5,064 nucleotides of DNA from contig JAUVQR010000132.1 of the NCBI GenBank assembly GCA_030598065.1, positions 1 through 5,064 on the forward strand, in the 5' to 3' direction. This DNA comes from Planctomycetota bacterium. GTDB taxonomy: Bacteria; Planctomycetota; Brocadiia; Brocadiales; Bathyanammoxibiaceae. A program made the translations under genes and the position numbers. The notes beneath the pieces are model-generated. The model was given only the letters and a program-made list of their open reading frames with translations, made no database searches and was not told the origin of the DNA. Position 1 is the stretch's first letter; each line of letters begins with the position of its first letter. Positions 1-5,064 of this stretch are shown piece by piece.

Positions 1-155
1 ACAGGCTGCCTGCAAAGGTCTGTTGTGAGCAAGACATAAAGCCTTGCCTTGTCAATGTACCTTCGCAGGTTCTTACCGTCTTTGTCAATCCACATCTTAT
101 AGAGGCTATCATTATCATAATATAGTTTTTCCTTCAAGTTTTTTATCAAAGGCAC
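1..155 (-). CDS. N-terminal part of a gene, possibly thiamine-phosphate synthase (partial)
   Basis: An open frame enters from an in-frame stop (TAA at 158-156) and runs off the window at base 1, giving 51 visible codons. GTG at 155 is the first possible start; ATG at 95 is an alternative. Neither has a clear Shine-Dalgarno sequence, so the start is unresolved. From the ATG the protein begins MWIDKDGKNLRRYIDKARLY and continues VLLTTDLCRQP. The charged helix followed by a hydrophobic strand 'ARLYVLLTTDLC' resembles the first beta strand of ThiE-type TIM barrels, which join HMP-diphosphate and thiazole phosphate to make thiamine phosphate. This is recognition from a short stretch only. A second minus frame (from ATG at 115) is also open here but reads much less like protein. 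The gene is divergent from purF and shares the 156-389 gap with it. Confidence 0.4.
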   Translation of the reverse strand, partial: MPLIKNLKEKLYYDNDSLYKMWIDKDGKNLRRYIDKARLYVLLTTDLCRQP

Positions 156-183
156 TTACGCGACGCAATAACCGGAAGATTCC

Positions 184-213
184 TTGCCGCAAGCGGCCGG
201 CCGCTTGCGGCAA
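184..213. repeat. Perfect 30-bp palindrome upstream of purF
   Basis: Bases 184-198 are the exact reverse complement of 199-213, with no spacer and no mismatch. Each half contains a smaller inverted repeat: CCGCAAGCGG at 187-196 and CCGCTTGCGG at 201-210, joined by CCGG. The site could therefore form one long cruciform or two small hairpins. It ends 10 bp before the -35 box of the purF promoter and lies between divergent genes. It has no U-run on either side, so a terminator role is unlikely. An operator or an intergenic REP-like element are the main options. No second copy is visible in the window. Confidence 0.85.
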
Positions 214-223
214 ACAGAGGCTA

Positions 224-251
224 TTGACTGGCCGACCAGTGATGCTATAAT
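224..251 (+). promoter_or_regulatory. Sigma70-type promoter of the purFM operon
   Basis: TTGACT (224-229) and a perfect TATAAT (246-251) are separated by 16 bp. The TG at 243-244 makes this an extended -10 (TGCTATAAT). Transcription would start near A258, about 130 bases before the purF ATG. The 30-bp palindrome lies immediately upstream, at roughly -74 to -45 relative to that start, where an activator or repressor could act. The boxes are read directly from the sequence; promoter activity is inferred. Confidence 0.7.
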
Positions 252-257
252 CGACTT

Positions 258-389
258 ATGCATGGAAATGCCGGAAATGCCGGAAATGCCGACAATCTTC
301 ACTCGTGGGGCATACCTGTCCAACCCTACCCATCATATTACCGTTATGCGGGGAGATGAGAATTAACGTCAACCGGGGAACATCGTCCT
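258..389 (+). other. Probable 5' leader of the purF transcript
   Basis: This is the stretch between the predicted transcription start and the purF ATG. It contains three tandem 9-bp repeats near its 5' end and only weak pairing further on (for example GCATA 310-314 with TATGC 345-349). I do not recognise a purine riboswitch or another known RNA class in it. Two short overlapping frames are open. One is ATG 258 to TGA 359 (33 codons, in the same frame as purF, beginning MHGNAGNAGNAD). The other is ATG 262 to TAA 366 (34 codons, beginning MEMPEMPEMPT). Neither has room for a ribosome binding site if transcription starts near 258. Confidence 0.4.
264..290 (+). repeat. Three tandem copies of the 9-bp unit GGAAATGCC
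   Basis: Exact copies occupy 264-272, 273-281 and 282-290, followed by one further G that starts a fourth unit. Because the unit is a multiple of three, every frame through it is periodic (Gly-Asn-Ala or Glu-Met-Pro). It lies just downstream of the predicted purF transcription start. It could be a slippage-prone tract or a spaced protein-binding site. Confidence 0.9.
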
Positions 390-1826
390 ATGTCCGAGAT
401 TAAGCACGAGTGTGGACTCTTCGGTGTCTACGGATCCCCTGATGCCGTGGAGCAGGTGTATTATGGGCTTTATTCCCTCCAGCATCGTGGCGAGGAGAGC
501 GCCGGCATAGCCTCTACCGACGGCAGTGTCATTGCCTGGCACAAGGGGATGGGGTTGGTAAGCAGCGTGTTCAGCCCACAGATCCTCAAGCGCATCAGGA
601 ATCCCTCCGCTATCGGACACGTCCGCTACTCTACCATAGGCAAGAGTGAGTGGCAGAACGCCCAGCCCCTGGTGGCCCAATACTCGAGGGGCCAGGTGGC
701 GGTTGCCCATAACGGCCAACTCGTTAATACCAAGCAACTTAGGGATTCACTTGAAAGAAGCGGGGCCATATTCCAGACCCAGGCCTCCAGCACCGTCCAG
801 TGCACCAGCGATAGCGAAGTAATCCTGCACCTTATGGCAAGGCCGGAGTATCGTGATAACCTTTCCGGACTGCTAAGAGACCTGAAAGGCGCGTTCTCGC
901 TCCTAATACTCACGCCGGATGAGTTGATAGCCGCCAGAGACCCCAACGGCTTCAGGCCCCTGTGCATAGGCCGGCTTAAGGGCGGCTACGTCATAGCGTC
1001 GGAGACCTGCGCCTTCGACCAGGTCGGCGCGGATTATCTGAGAGACGTGGCCCCCGGAGAGATAGTATATATAGACAAGAACGGTCTGCGGTCAGAGACC
1101 TTTGCCCCTGCAAAGCCGTCGTATTGTGTGTTTGAGCTGATATACTTCTCCAGGCCGGACAGTAAGATTTACGGTGAAAACGTCCACCTTGTACGTCAGA
1201 AGTTGGGCGCCAAGCTGGCCGAGGAGTGCCCGGTGGACGCGGATATTGTTGTGCCCGTGCCCGAGGGCGGGACTTCCGCCGCGATGGGCTATTCTCAGGC
1301 ATCGGGGATTCCACTCGAACGCGGCTTTGTGCGTAACCATTATGTGGGCCGCACCTTTATCCAGCCCCAGTCGGGCCAGCGGCAGAAGAAGGTGGAGGTC
1401 AAGCTTAACGTCATATCAGACGTGGTCACCGGCAAGAGGGTGGTGGTGGTGGACGACTCAATCGTACGGGGGACCACTTCCAAGAGTCGCTTCAGTCAGT
1501 TGAGAAGGGCCGGGGCGAAGGAGATTCACGTAAGGATTAGCTGTCCGCCACACAGGTATCCGTGCTACTACGGAATAGATTTTCAGATAAAGAAGGAACT
1601 TATTGCGGCGGTAAGCCCTATTGAGGACATAGCCGAGTTTCTGGAAGTGGACAGCCTGGGGTACCTCAGCATCGAGGGCCTGCTGAGCTGCACCGCCTCC
1701 CCCAAGGACTACTGTGTCGCCTGCTTTGCCGGTAAATACCCTGTGCCGGCTGAGATAATCAAGAAAACACCTGAGGAATTTGAAGAGTGGGAAGAAAAGG
1801 TCGGGGAACATACTATCGTAGTCTAG
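390..1826 (+). CDS. purF: Amidophosphoribosyltransferase (glutamine PRPP amidotransferase)
   Basis: The 478-residue cytoplasmic enzyme catalyses the first committed step of purine synthesis: PRPP plus glutamine gives 5-phosphoribosylamine. The N-terminal half is an Ntn-type glutaminase. Its nucleophile is Cys8, after a seven-residue propeptide (MSEIKHE) that must be removed, as in Bacillus-type PurF. Further glutaminase motifs are QHRGEESAG (31-39), HVRYST (77-82), AHNG (106-109) and DPNGFRP (184-190). The C-terminal half is the phosphoribosyltransferase, with the PRPP loop VVVVDDSIVRGTTS at 351-364. Cys246, Cys392, Cys442 and Cys445 match the four 4Fe-4S ligands of the oxygen-sensitive PurF class. 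ATG 390 is the only ATG after the in-frame stop at 357-359, with a weak GGGGAA nine bases upstream. It is full length, heads an operon with purM, and is probably subject to nucleotide feedback as in the family. Confidence 0.97.
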   Translation: MSEIKHECGLFGVYGSPDAVEQVYYGLYSLQHRGEESAGIASTDGSVIAWHKGMGLVSSVFSPQILKRIRNPSAIGHVRYSTIGKSEWQNAQPLVAQYSRGQVAVAHNGQLVNTKQLRDSLERSGAIFQTQASSTVQCTSDSEVILHLMARPEYRDNLSGLLRDLKGAFSLLILTPDELIAARDPNGFRPLCIGRLKGGYVIASETCAFDQVGADYLRDVAPGEIVYIDKNGLRSETFAPAKPSYCVFELIYFSRPDSKIYGENVHLVRQKLGAKLAEECPVDADIVVPVPEGGTSAAMGYSQASGIPLERGFVRNHYVGRTFIQPQSGQRQKKVEVKLNVISDVVTGKRVVVVDDSIVRGTTSKSRFSQLRRAGAKEIHVRISCPPHRYPCYYGIDFQIKKELIAAVSPIEDIAEFLEVDSLGYLSIEGLLSCTASPKDYCVACFAGKYPVPAEIIKKTPEEFEEWEEKVGEHTIVV

Positions 1827-1883
1827 GCTTTACTTCGCGACGTTACGTTTTCTCACCCCACAAGCCACCGAAAAGGCCAGCTT

Positions 1884-2945
1884 ATGTCCCCAACCTCTTA
1901 TAAAGATGCGGGAGTAGACCTCTCCACCAAGGAGGCGTTCACCGGGGACATACACTCAGACATGCGGAAGACCTTCGGCCCGAGGGTCATAGAGTCGCCC
2001 GGCGGCTTTGGCGGGCTGTTCAGCCTGCATTACGACAACCGCCTCTTCAAAAAGAAGTACCGCCAACCGGTGCTGGTGGCCTCGGCCGATGGAGTCGGCA
2101 CAAAGCTCAAGGTGGCCTTCATGATGGACAAGCACGACACAATCGGCATAGACCTTGTAGCCATGTGCGTAAACGACATCCTGACCCTGGGTGCCGACCC
2201 ACTGTTCTTTCTCGACTACATCGGCTCCTCAAAGGTGGAACCTTCCCGGTTGCGTGGGGTCATAAACGGCATTGTCGCCGGATGCCTTGAGGCGGAATGC
2301 GCCCTGCTGGGGGGAGAGACCGCCGAGATGCCGGGGTTTTATCACAGTAAGGAATACGACCTGGCCGGGTTTGCCGTGGGTGTCAAGGAAAAGAAGAACC
2401 TCATACTCGGCAAGACGATCGAACCCGGAGACGCGGTGGTGGGCCTTCTCTCCGACGGGTTGCACAGTAACGGTTTTTCACTGGTGAGAAAGATATTTTT
2501 CGAGGAGCAAGAATGGCCAGTCGGCAAGAAGGTCGACGAACTCGGTTGCACGCTGGGCGAGGAACTGCTGAGGCCCACCAGGATATACACAAAGCCCCTG
2601 AAGAAAATACTGGGACACTACAAGGTGAAGCGCGTGATAAAGGGTATTGTCCACATTACCGGCGGCGGTTTTCCCGGAAACATACCGCGAATCCTGCCGC
2701 CCGGCACCTCGGTCATGATAGAAAAAAAGAACTGGACCCCCCATCCAATCTTCAAGCTGGTTAAAGAACTCGGCTCCATACCGGAGAAGGAGATGTTCGA
2801 GGTGTTCAATATGGGCATAGGTATGGTGCTTATCGTAAAGGGCTATTACGAGGACTCGATAATACGCATGCTTCGCTCAGAGGGCCAGGAGGCCGTTATC
2901 ATCGGGGAAGTAGTGGCCGGAAACCGCAAGGTAAAGCTGGTCTAG
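1884..2945 (+). CDS. purM: Phosphoribosylformylglycinamidine cyclo-ligase (AIR synthetase)
   Basis: The 353-residue cytoplasmic enzyme closes the imidazole ring: FGAM plus ATP gives AIR, the fifth step of de novo purine synthesis. Family motifs run in the expected order: SYKDAGVD (5-12), the ATP-binding SADGVGTKLK (67-76), GIDLVAMCVNDIL (88-100), GGETAEMPGFY (143-153), SDGLHSNG (190-197), HITGGGFPGNIPRILP (257-272) and FNMGIGM (308-314). Length is normal and no key motif is missing. ATG 1884 is preceded by AAGG (1873-1876) at a seven-base spacing. The start lies 57 bp after the purF stop with no terminator or promoter apparent between them, so cotranscription with purF is likely. The gene ends immediately before the left edge of the transposase element. 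Confidence 0.97.
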   Translation: MSPTSYKDAGVDLSTKEAFTGDIHSDMRKTFGPRVIESPGGFGGLFSLHYDNRLFKKKYRQPVLVASADGVGTKLKVAFMMDKHDTIGIDLVAMCVNDILTLGADPLFFLDYIGSSKVEPSRLRGVINGIVAGCLEAECALLGGETAEMPGFYHSKEYDLAGFAVGVKEKKNLILGKTIEPGDAVVGLLSDGLHSNGFSLVRKIFFEEQEWPVGKKVDELGCTLGEELLRPTRIYTKPLKKILGHYKVKRVIKGIVHITGGGFPGNIPRILPPGTSVMIEKKNWTPHPIFKLVKELGSIPEKEMFEVFNMGIGMVLIVKGYYEDSIIRMLRSEGQEAVIIGEVVAGNRKVKLV

Positions 2946-2946
2946 C

Positions 2947-2971
2947 AGGGACGATACATGAATTGTCCCTA
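2947..2971. repeat. Degenerate REP-like hairpin after purM
   Basis: AGGGACGAT (2947-2955) pairs with ATTGTCCCT (2962-2970) around the six-base loop ACATGA, with a single G-U wobble. It begins one base after the purM stop codon. Its right arm extends to ATTGTCCCTACG and resembles the motif after the transposase (AATTGCCCCTACG at 3594-3606). There is no U-run after it, so it is better explained as a diverged REP palindrome marking the left side of the mobile element, although it could still stabilise or end the purFM message. Confidence 0.65.
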
Positions 2972-3039
2972 CGGGATTCCCACTGTTCTGTGGCCCTACC
3001 CTATTACCCCTAACCACATACCTTCCCTGACGCAATAAG

Positions 3040-3594
3040 ATGCCACGGAACACCTACGGACACAGCCGCCGTTCCATCCGGTTAAAGGGCTACGACTATT
3101 CCCAGACGGGGGCGTATTTCATAACGATATGTGCACATAAGGGGTTATGTGTCTGCGGTGATATAAGAAATGGTGTCGTGCAGTTAAATGATTTTGGCCG
3201 GATAGTCGAAAGAGAATGGTTAAGAACCGCGAAGATTCGCAGCAACATTGAATTGGACGTCTTTGTAGTAATGCCCAATCATTTTCACGGCATCATTTCT
3301 ATAGTCAACGATACCTCGGTAGGGGCGACCCGGCGGGTCGCCCCTACAACACACAGCCTAACGCCCAATTCTATAGGCGCAACTGTCGGACAATTTAAAT
3401 CGATCGTAACCAAGAACATTCGTAAAACCAGATTCCAGGGTTTCAAATGGCAGCGGAATTATTACGAACATGTTATCCGGAATGAAGATGATTTGAAGGA
3501 TGTCAGGGGGTATATAATAAACAATCCGCGGAAGTGGGAACTGGATGCCGAAAACTCGAACAATCGCCGGCAAAAAAATAGAGGTAGTTCGTAA
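3040..3594 (+). CDS. REP-associated tyrosine transposase (Y1/HUH superfamily)
   Basis: The 184-residue protein belongs to the IS200/IS605-related RAYT group, single-strand DNA endonucleases that nick beside REP hairpins through a 5'-phosphotyrosine. The N-terminus RRSIRLKGYDYSQTGAYFIT (10-29) is the typical opening. The metal-binding HUH motif is His81-Phe-His83 within VVMPNHFHGII. The helix WQRNYYEHVIRNEDDL (137-152) carries the likely nucleophile Tyr141, followed by YIINNPRKW (158-166). ATG 3040 is the first start after an in-frame stop at 3028-3030, but it has no visible Shine-Dalgarno sequence, suggesting weak expression. The gene looks intact. It is visibly A+T richer than purFM, which fits acquisition. 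Residues 94-103 (VGATRRVAPT) are encoded by a 29-bp palindrome between the HUH motif and the tyrosine helix. Family assignment is firm; activity is unproven. Confidence 0.93.
   Translation: MPRNTYGHSRRSIRLKGYDYSQTGAYFITICAHKGLCVCGDIRNGVVQLNDFGRIVEREWLRTAKIRSNIELDVFVVMPNHFHGIISIVNDTSVGATRRVAPTTHSLTPNSIGATVGQFKSIVTKNIRKTRFQGFKWQRNYYEHVIRNEDDLKDVRGYIINNPRKWELDAENSNNRRQKNRGSS
3319..3347. repeat. 29-bp palindrome inside the transposase coding sequence
   Basis: GTAGGGGCGACCCG (3319-3332) and CGGGTCGCCCCTAC (3334-3347) are exact reverse complements around a single central G. The palindrome is read in frame as transposase residues Val94 to Thr103. Its outer GTAGGGGC/GCCCCTAC arms match the GCCCCTAC of the right half-site at 3598-3605. 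It is therefore most likely a REP palindrome of the element's own family that has become part of the protein, in a probable surface loop. Confidence 0.9.
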
Positions 3595-3606
3595 ATTGCC
3601 CCTACG
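3594..3606. repeat. Right half-site of the transposase element
   Basis: AATTGCCCCTACG overlaps the last base of the transposase stop codon. It matches 12 of 13 positions of 2961-2973 on the left of the gene, and its GCCCCTAC matches the arm of the internal palindrome. A partner for hairpin formation is only partly preserved upstream (GTAG at 3584-3587), so it looks like a decayed REP copy. Confidence 0.6.
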
Positions 3607-3638
3607 CGTTGATATGATAGGCGATGCATTATGGCCTG

Positions 3639-4544
3639 TTATTTCGGGGCGAGATACGTCCTGATGGCGTCCTCAAACCTCATCGGCTCAAGCGCAAAAT
3701 CCTGTTTCGCATCCGTTATGTCACCCACGTTGTCGCTCCGCAACATAATGAGCTGTTCGCGGGTCAACATAGGTTTTTTGGAAATCTTCTCCATCATGTA
3801 GGCCATGGGCCAGGCGGCCGCAATCGGCATGTGAATCTTCTTCTTGTGCGCGCCAATCACCTTCATAATAGTGTCCATTATCTCATCTATAGTCAACTGT
3901 TCCGGCCCTCCCAGGTCATAGGCCTTGTTCTTGACGCTCTTGTCCGTGGCGGCTCTAACAAAACAGTGTGCAACGTCGCCGACGTAGACGGGCTGCATCT
4001 TTACCTGGCCTGAGCCTATAACGTTGAAGACAGGCAGGAACCATGTCTGTCTCATGATTCCGGCGAACATGTTTACGAATTCATCGTCCTCACCGCATAT
4101 TATAGACGGGCGGAAAATGACAAAAGAGATGCCGCTCGACCTGACGGCCTCTTCCCCGGCCCACTTGGTGGTGTGGTAGCGGGCTGGCGCATCCGGCCGT
4201 GCTCCCATGGCGCTCATGTGTATAAATCTCTTTACGCCGGCCTTTCTGGCGGCGGCAACCACGTTTGCAGTGCCCTCCGCGTGGACCCTCTCAAACGTCA
4301 CCTCAGGCGGGTTCTCGCATATGATGCCGACTATGTGGATGACCGTCTTCACACCCTTCATGGCGAGGTCGAGAGACTCCGGGGATGCTATATCCCCCTC
4401 GAACAATTCCAGCCTGAGCCCTTCCAGCACTTCCCGGCGACCGGTCTTTCTCACCAGACACCGCACCTTCTGGTTTGATTCCCGAAGCAGCTTTTTTACG
4501 ACATTCCGCCCGACAAAACCTGTCCCGCCTGTTACAAGTATCAT
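3639..4544 (-). CDS. NAD(P)-binding SDR-family protein, NDUFA9-like (atypical SDR)
   Basis: The 301-residue protein has an N-terminal Rossmann fold with the dinucleotide motif TGGTGFVG (5-12). FEGDIASPESL (48-58) and the strand VKTVIHIVGII (65-75) follow. The serine region is HMSAMGA (109-115), with a YHTTK sequence at Tyr123 to Lys127, then FRPSIICGEDDEFVN (144-158). This arrangement is typical of the atypical SDR group related to the complex I subunit NDUFA9 and to plant and bacterial NAD(P)H-binding reductase-like proteins. Substrate and reaction cannot be told from sequence; in this group the protein may bind NADPH without catalysis. ATG 4544 overlaps the ridA stop as ATGA, and GGGAG (4555-4551) lies six bases upstream inside ridA, so the two are probably translationally coupled. 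There is no signal peptide. The gene ends convergent to the transposase, 44 bp away. Confidence 0.88.
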   Translation of the reverse strand: MILVTGGTGFVGRNVVKKLLRESNQKVRCLVRKTGRREVLEGLRLELFEGDIASPESLDLAMKGVKTVIHIVGIICENPPEVTFERVHAEGTANVVAAARKAGVKRFIHMSAMGARPDAPARYHTTKWAGEEAVRSSGISFVIFRPSIICGEDDEFVNMFAGIMRQTWFLPVFNVIGSGQVKMQPVYVGDVAHCFVRAATDKSVKNKAYDLGGPEQLTIDEIMDTIMKVIGAHKKKIHMPIAAAWPMAYMMEKISKKPMLTREQLIMLRSDNVGDITDAKQDFALEPMRFEDAIRTYLAPK

Positions 4545-4942
4545 CTTCCACTCCCGGAATCCACCACGGCAATGGCGTCAATCTCCACATCAACGTCTTT
4601 GGGAAGCCTTGAGACCTCCACGGTTGCGCGAGCCGGTTTGGACCCCTGAAAGAATTCGCCGTATACCTCATTAACCGCCGCGTAATCGCCCATACTCGCA
4701 AGATATATGGTGGTCCTAACCACGTTATCAAGAGACGAGCCCGCGGCCTCCAGCACGGCACTGAGGTTCTCAAGCACGCGCCTGGTCTGCGCGCGTATGC
4801 CACCCTCAATGATATTACCGGTGGCAGGGTCTATGGGTATCTGACCGGAGACAAAAACAAAGTCACCCGCGCGCACGCCCTGGGAATACGGGCCGATGGC
4901 CTTGGGCGCGTTTTCCGTAGAGATAATCTCCTTAGAAGGCAT
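4541..4942 (-). CDS. ridA: RidA family protein (2-iminobutanoate/2-iminopropanoate deaminase)
   Basis: The 133-residue protein of the YjgF/YER057c/UK114 family forms a small cytoplasmic trimer. It hydrolyses reactive enamines and imines released by PLP enzymes such as threonine dehydratase, protecting other PLP enzymes. Family signatures are IGPYSQGVRAGDFVFVSGQI (16-35), the helix TRRVLENLSAVLEAAG (53-68), YLASMGDYAAVNEVYGEFF (80-98) and PARATVEVSRLP (103-114). The key Arg105 that binds the substrate carboxylate and Glu120 are both present, which favours the active RidA subgroup over its inactive relatives. ATG 4942 has GGGAG (4956-4952) nine bases upstream. The gene follows an unidentified gene by 29 bp and overlaps the downstream SDR gene by four bases, so all three are likely one transcript. 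Length is normal for the family, with a short SGSGR tail. Confidence 0.95.
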   Translation of the reverse strand: MPSKEIISTENAPKAIGPYSQGVRAGDFVFVSGQIPIDPATGNIIEGGIRAQTRRVLENLSAVLEAAGSSLDNVVRTTIYLASMGDYAAVNEVYGEFFQGSKPARATVEVSRLPKDVDVEIDAIAVVDSGSGR

Positions 4943-4971
4943 ATTCTCTCACTCCCTGACCGGCTTCAGGT

Positions 4972-5064
4972 TCAGCTACCAACCTCGGCCTCCTCGCTGA
5001 CGGCTGCGCCTTCCATGCCGTTCTCCTTAAGGGTTCTCTCCAGCAGTTCTACCACGTGGATAGT
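4972..5064 (-). CDS. C-terminal end of an unidentified gene (partial)
   Basis: The last 30 codons and the TGA stop (4974-4972) are visible; the other two minus frames are closed by stops. The tail begins TIHVVELLERTLKENGMEGA and is followed by the acidic residues AVSEEAEVGS. A short amphipathic helix (VVELLERTLKENG) followed by a flexible acidic end is all that can be seen, and I cannot assign a family. It is the upstream neighbour of ridA with a 29-bp gap that holds only the ridA ribosome binding site, so it is probably the preceding gene of the same operon. Confidence 0.75.
   Translation of the reverse strand, partial: TIHVVELLERTLKENGMEGAAVSEEAEVGS

Larger units (their letters stand above)
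2947..3606 (+). mobile_element. RAYT-type REP-associated transposase element
   Basis: The unit consists of a left hairpin (2947-2971), the transposase gene (3040-3594) and a right half-site (3594-3606). The 13-bp motifs AATTGTCCCTACG (2961-2973) and AATTGCCCCTACG (3594-3606) differ at one position and bracket the gene. The stretch 2972-3039 shows nothing beyond short pyrimidine-rich sequence. HUH/Y1 transposases cut at hairpins and leave no target duplication, so true borders cannot be fixed here. The extent given is the minimal unit consistent with the repeats. It is inserted between the purM 3' end and a convergent gene, with no gene visibly broken. Confidence 0.6.

Noticed and set aside
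162..171. GACGCAATAA shared between 162-171 and 3029-3038
   Set aside because: About a dozen shared 10-mers are expected by chance in 5 kb, and the two contexts are otherwise different.
258..389. Purine riboswitch upstream of purF
   Set aside because: No three-helix junction or conserved loop sequences of that class could be found, only weak short pairings.
369..737. 122-codon open frame on the minus strand across the purF start
   Set aside because: It lies opposite the conserved glutaminase domain of purF and has no family features.
1439..1453. GTG-rich tandem tract
   Set aside because: It is the run of valine codons before the conserved PRPP loop of purF, explained by protein sequence.
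2947..2971. Intrinsic terminator for purFM
   Set aside because: The stem is adequate but no U-run follows, and similarity to the right half-site makes a REP origin more likely.
4207..4674. 155-codon open frame on the plus strand
   Set aside because: It is antisense to the SDR gene and ridA, with low-complexity composition and no recognisable motif.
4303..4809. 168-codon open frame on the minus strand
   Set aside because: It overlaps ridA and the SDR gene in another frame, has arginine- and proline-rich unrecognisable sequence, and both overlapped genes are well supported.

Overview
This 5 kb window reads as ordinary bacterial chromosome, moderately G+C rich, with one small mobile element in it. 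The organism is uncertain. The PurF keeps all four cysteines that bind a 4Fe-4S cluster, and its SCPPHRYPCYYGID stretch is a wording I associate with Planctomycetes and their relatives. A Y1/HUH REP-associated transposase of the type that is abundant in environmental anaerobes is also present. I would guess a planctomycete, perhaps of the anammox (Brocadiales) type, with low confidence.

Left part (1-389). The 5' end of a gene on the minus strand leaves the window at base 1; its visible N-terminus looks like the start of a thiamine-phosphate synthase, but this is tentative. It is divergent from purF. The gap between them holds a perfect 30-bp palindrome (184-213), a near-consensus extended -10 promoter facing purF (224-251), and a leader with three tandem copies of a 9-bp unit (264-290).

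Purine operon (390-2945). purF (amidophosphoribosyltransferase) and purM (AIR synthetase) are intact, lie on the plus strand 57 bp apart, and are probably cotranscribed. They supply the first and fifth steps of de novo IMP synthesis. No other pur gene is in view.

Mobile element (about 2947-3606). An intact REP-associated tyrosine transposase (RAYT, Y1/HUH family) sits directly behind purM. A degenerate hairpin lies on its left, and a near-identical 13-bp motif lies on both sides of it. A 29-bp palindrome of the same TAGGGGC/GCCCCTA type lies inside its reading frame, so the gene appears to carry a translated copy of its own repeat. It is visibly A+T richer than its neighbours.

Right part (3639-5064). 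Three genes lie on the minus strand, convergent to the transposase: the last 30 codons of an unidentified gene, a RidA-family protein, and an NDUFA9-like NAD(P)-binding SDR protein. RidA and the SDR protein overlap by the 4 bases ATGA, and both have GGGAG ribosome binding sites, so this looks like one operon. There are no RNA genes, CRISPR arrays or clear intrinsic terminators with U-runs. The most notable signals are the palindrome-bearing transposase gene and the palindrome plus tandem-repeat leader in front of purF.
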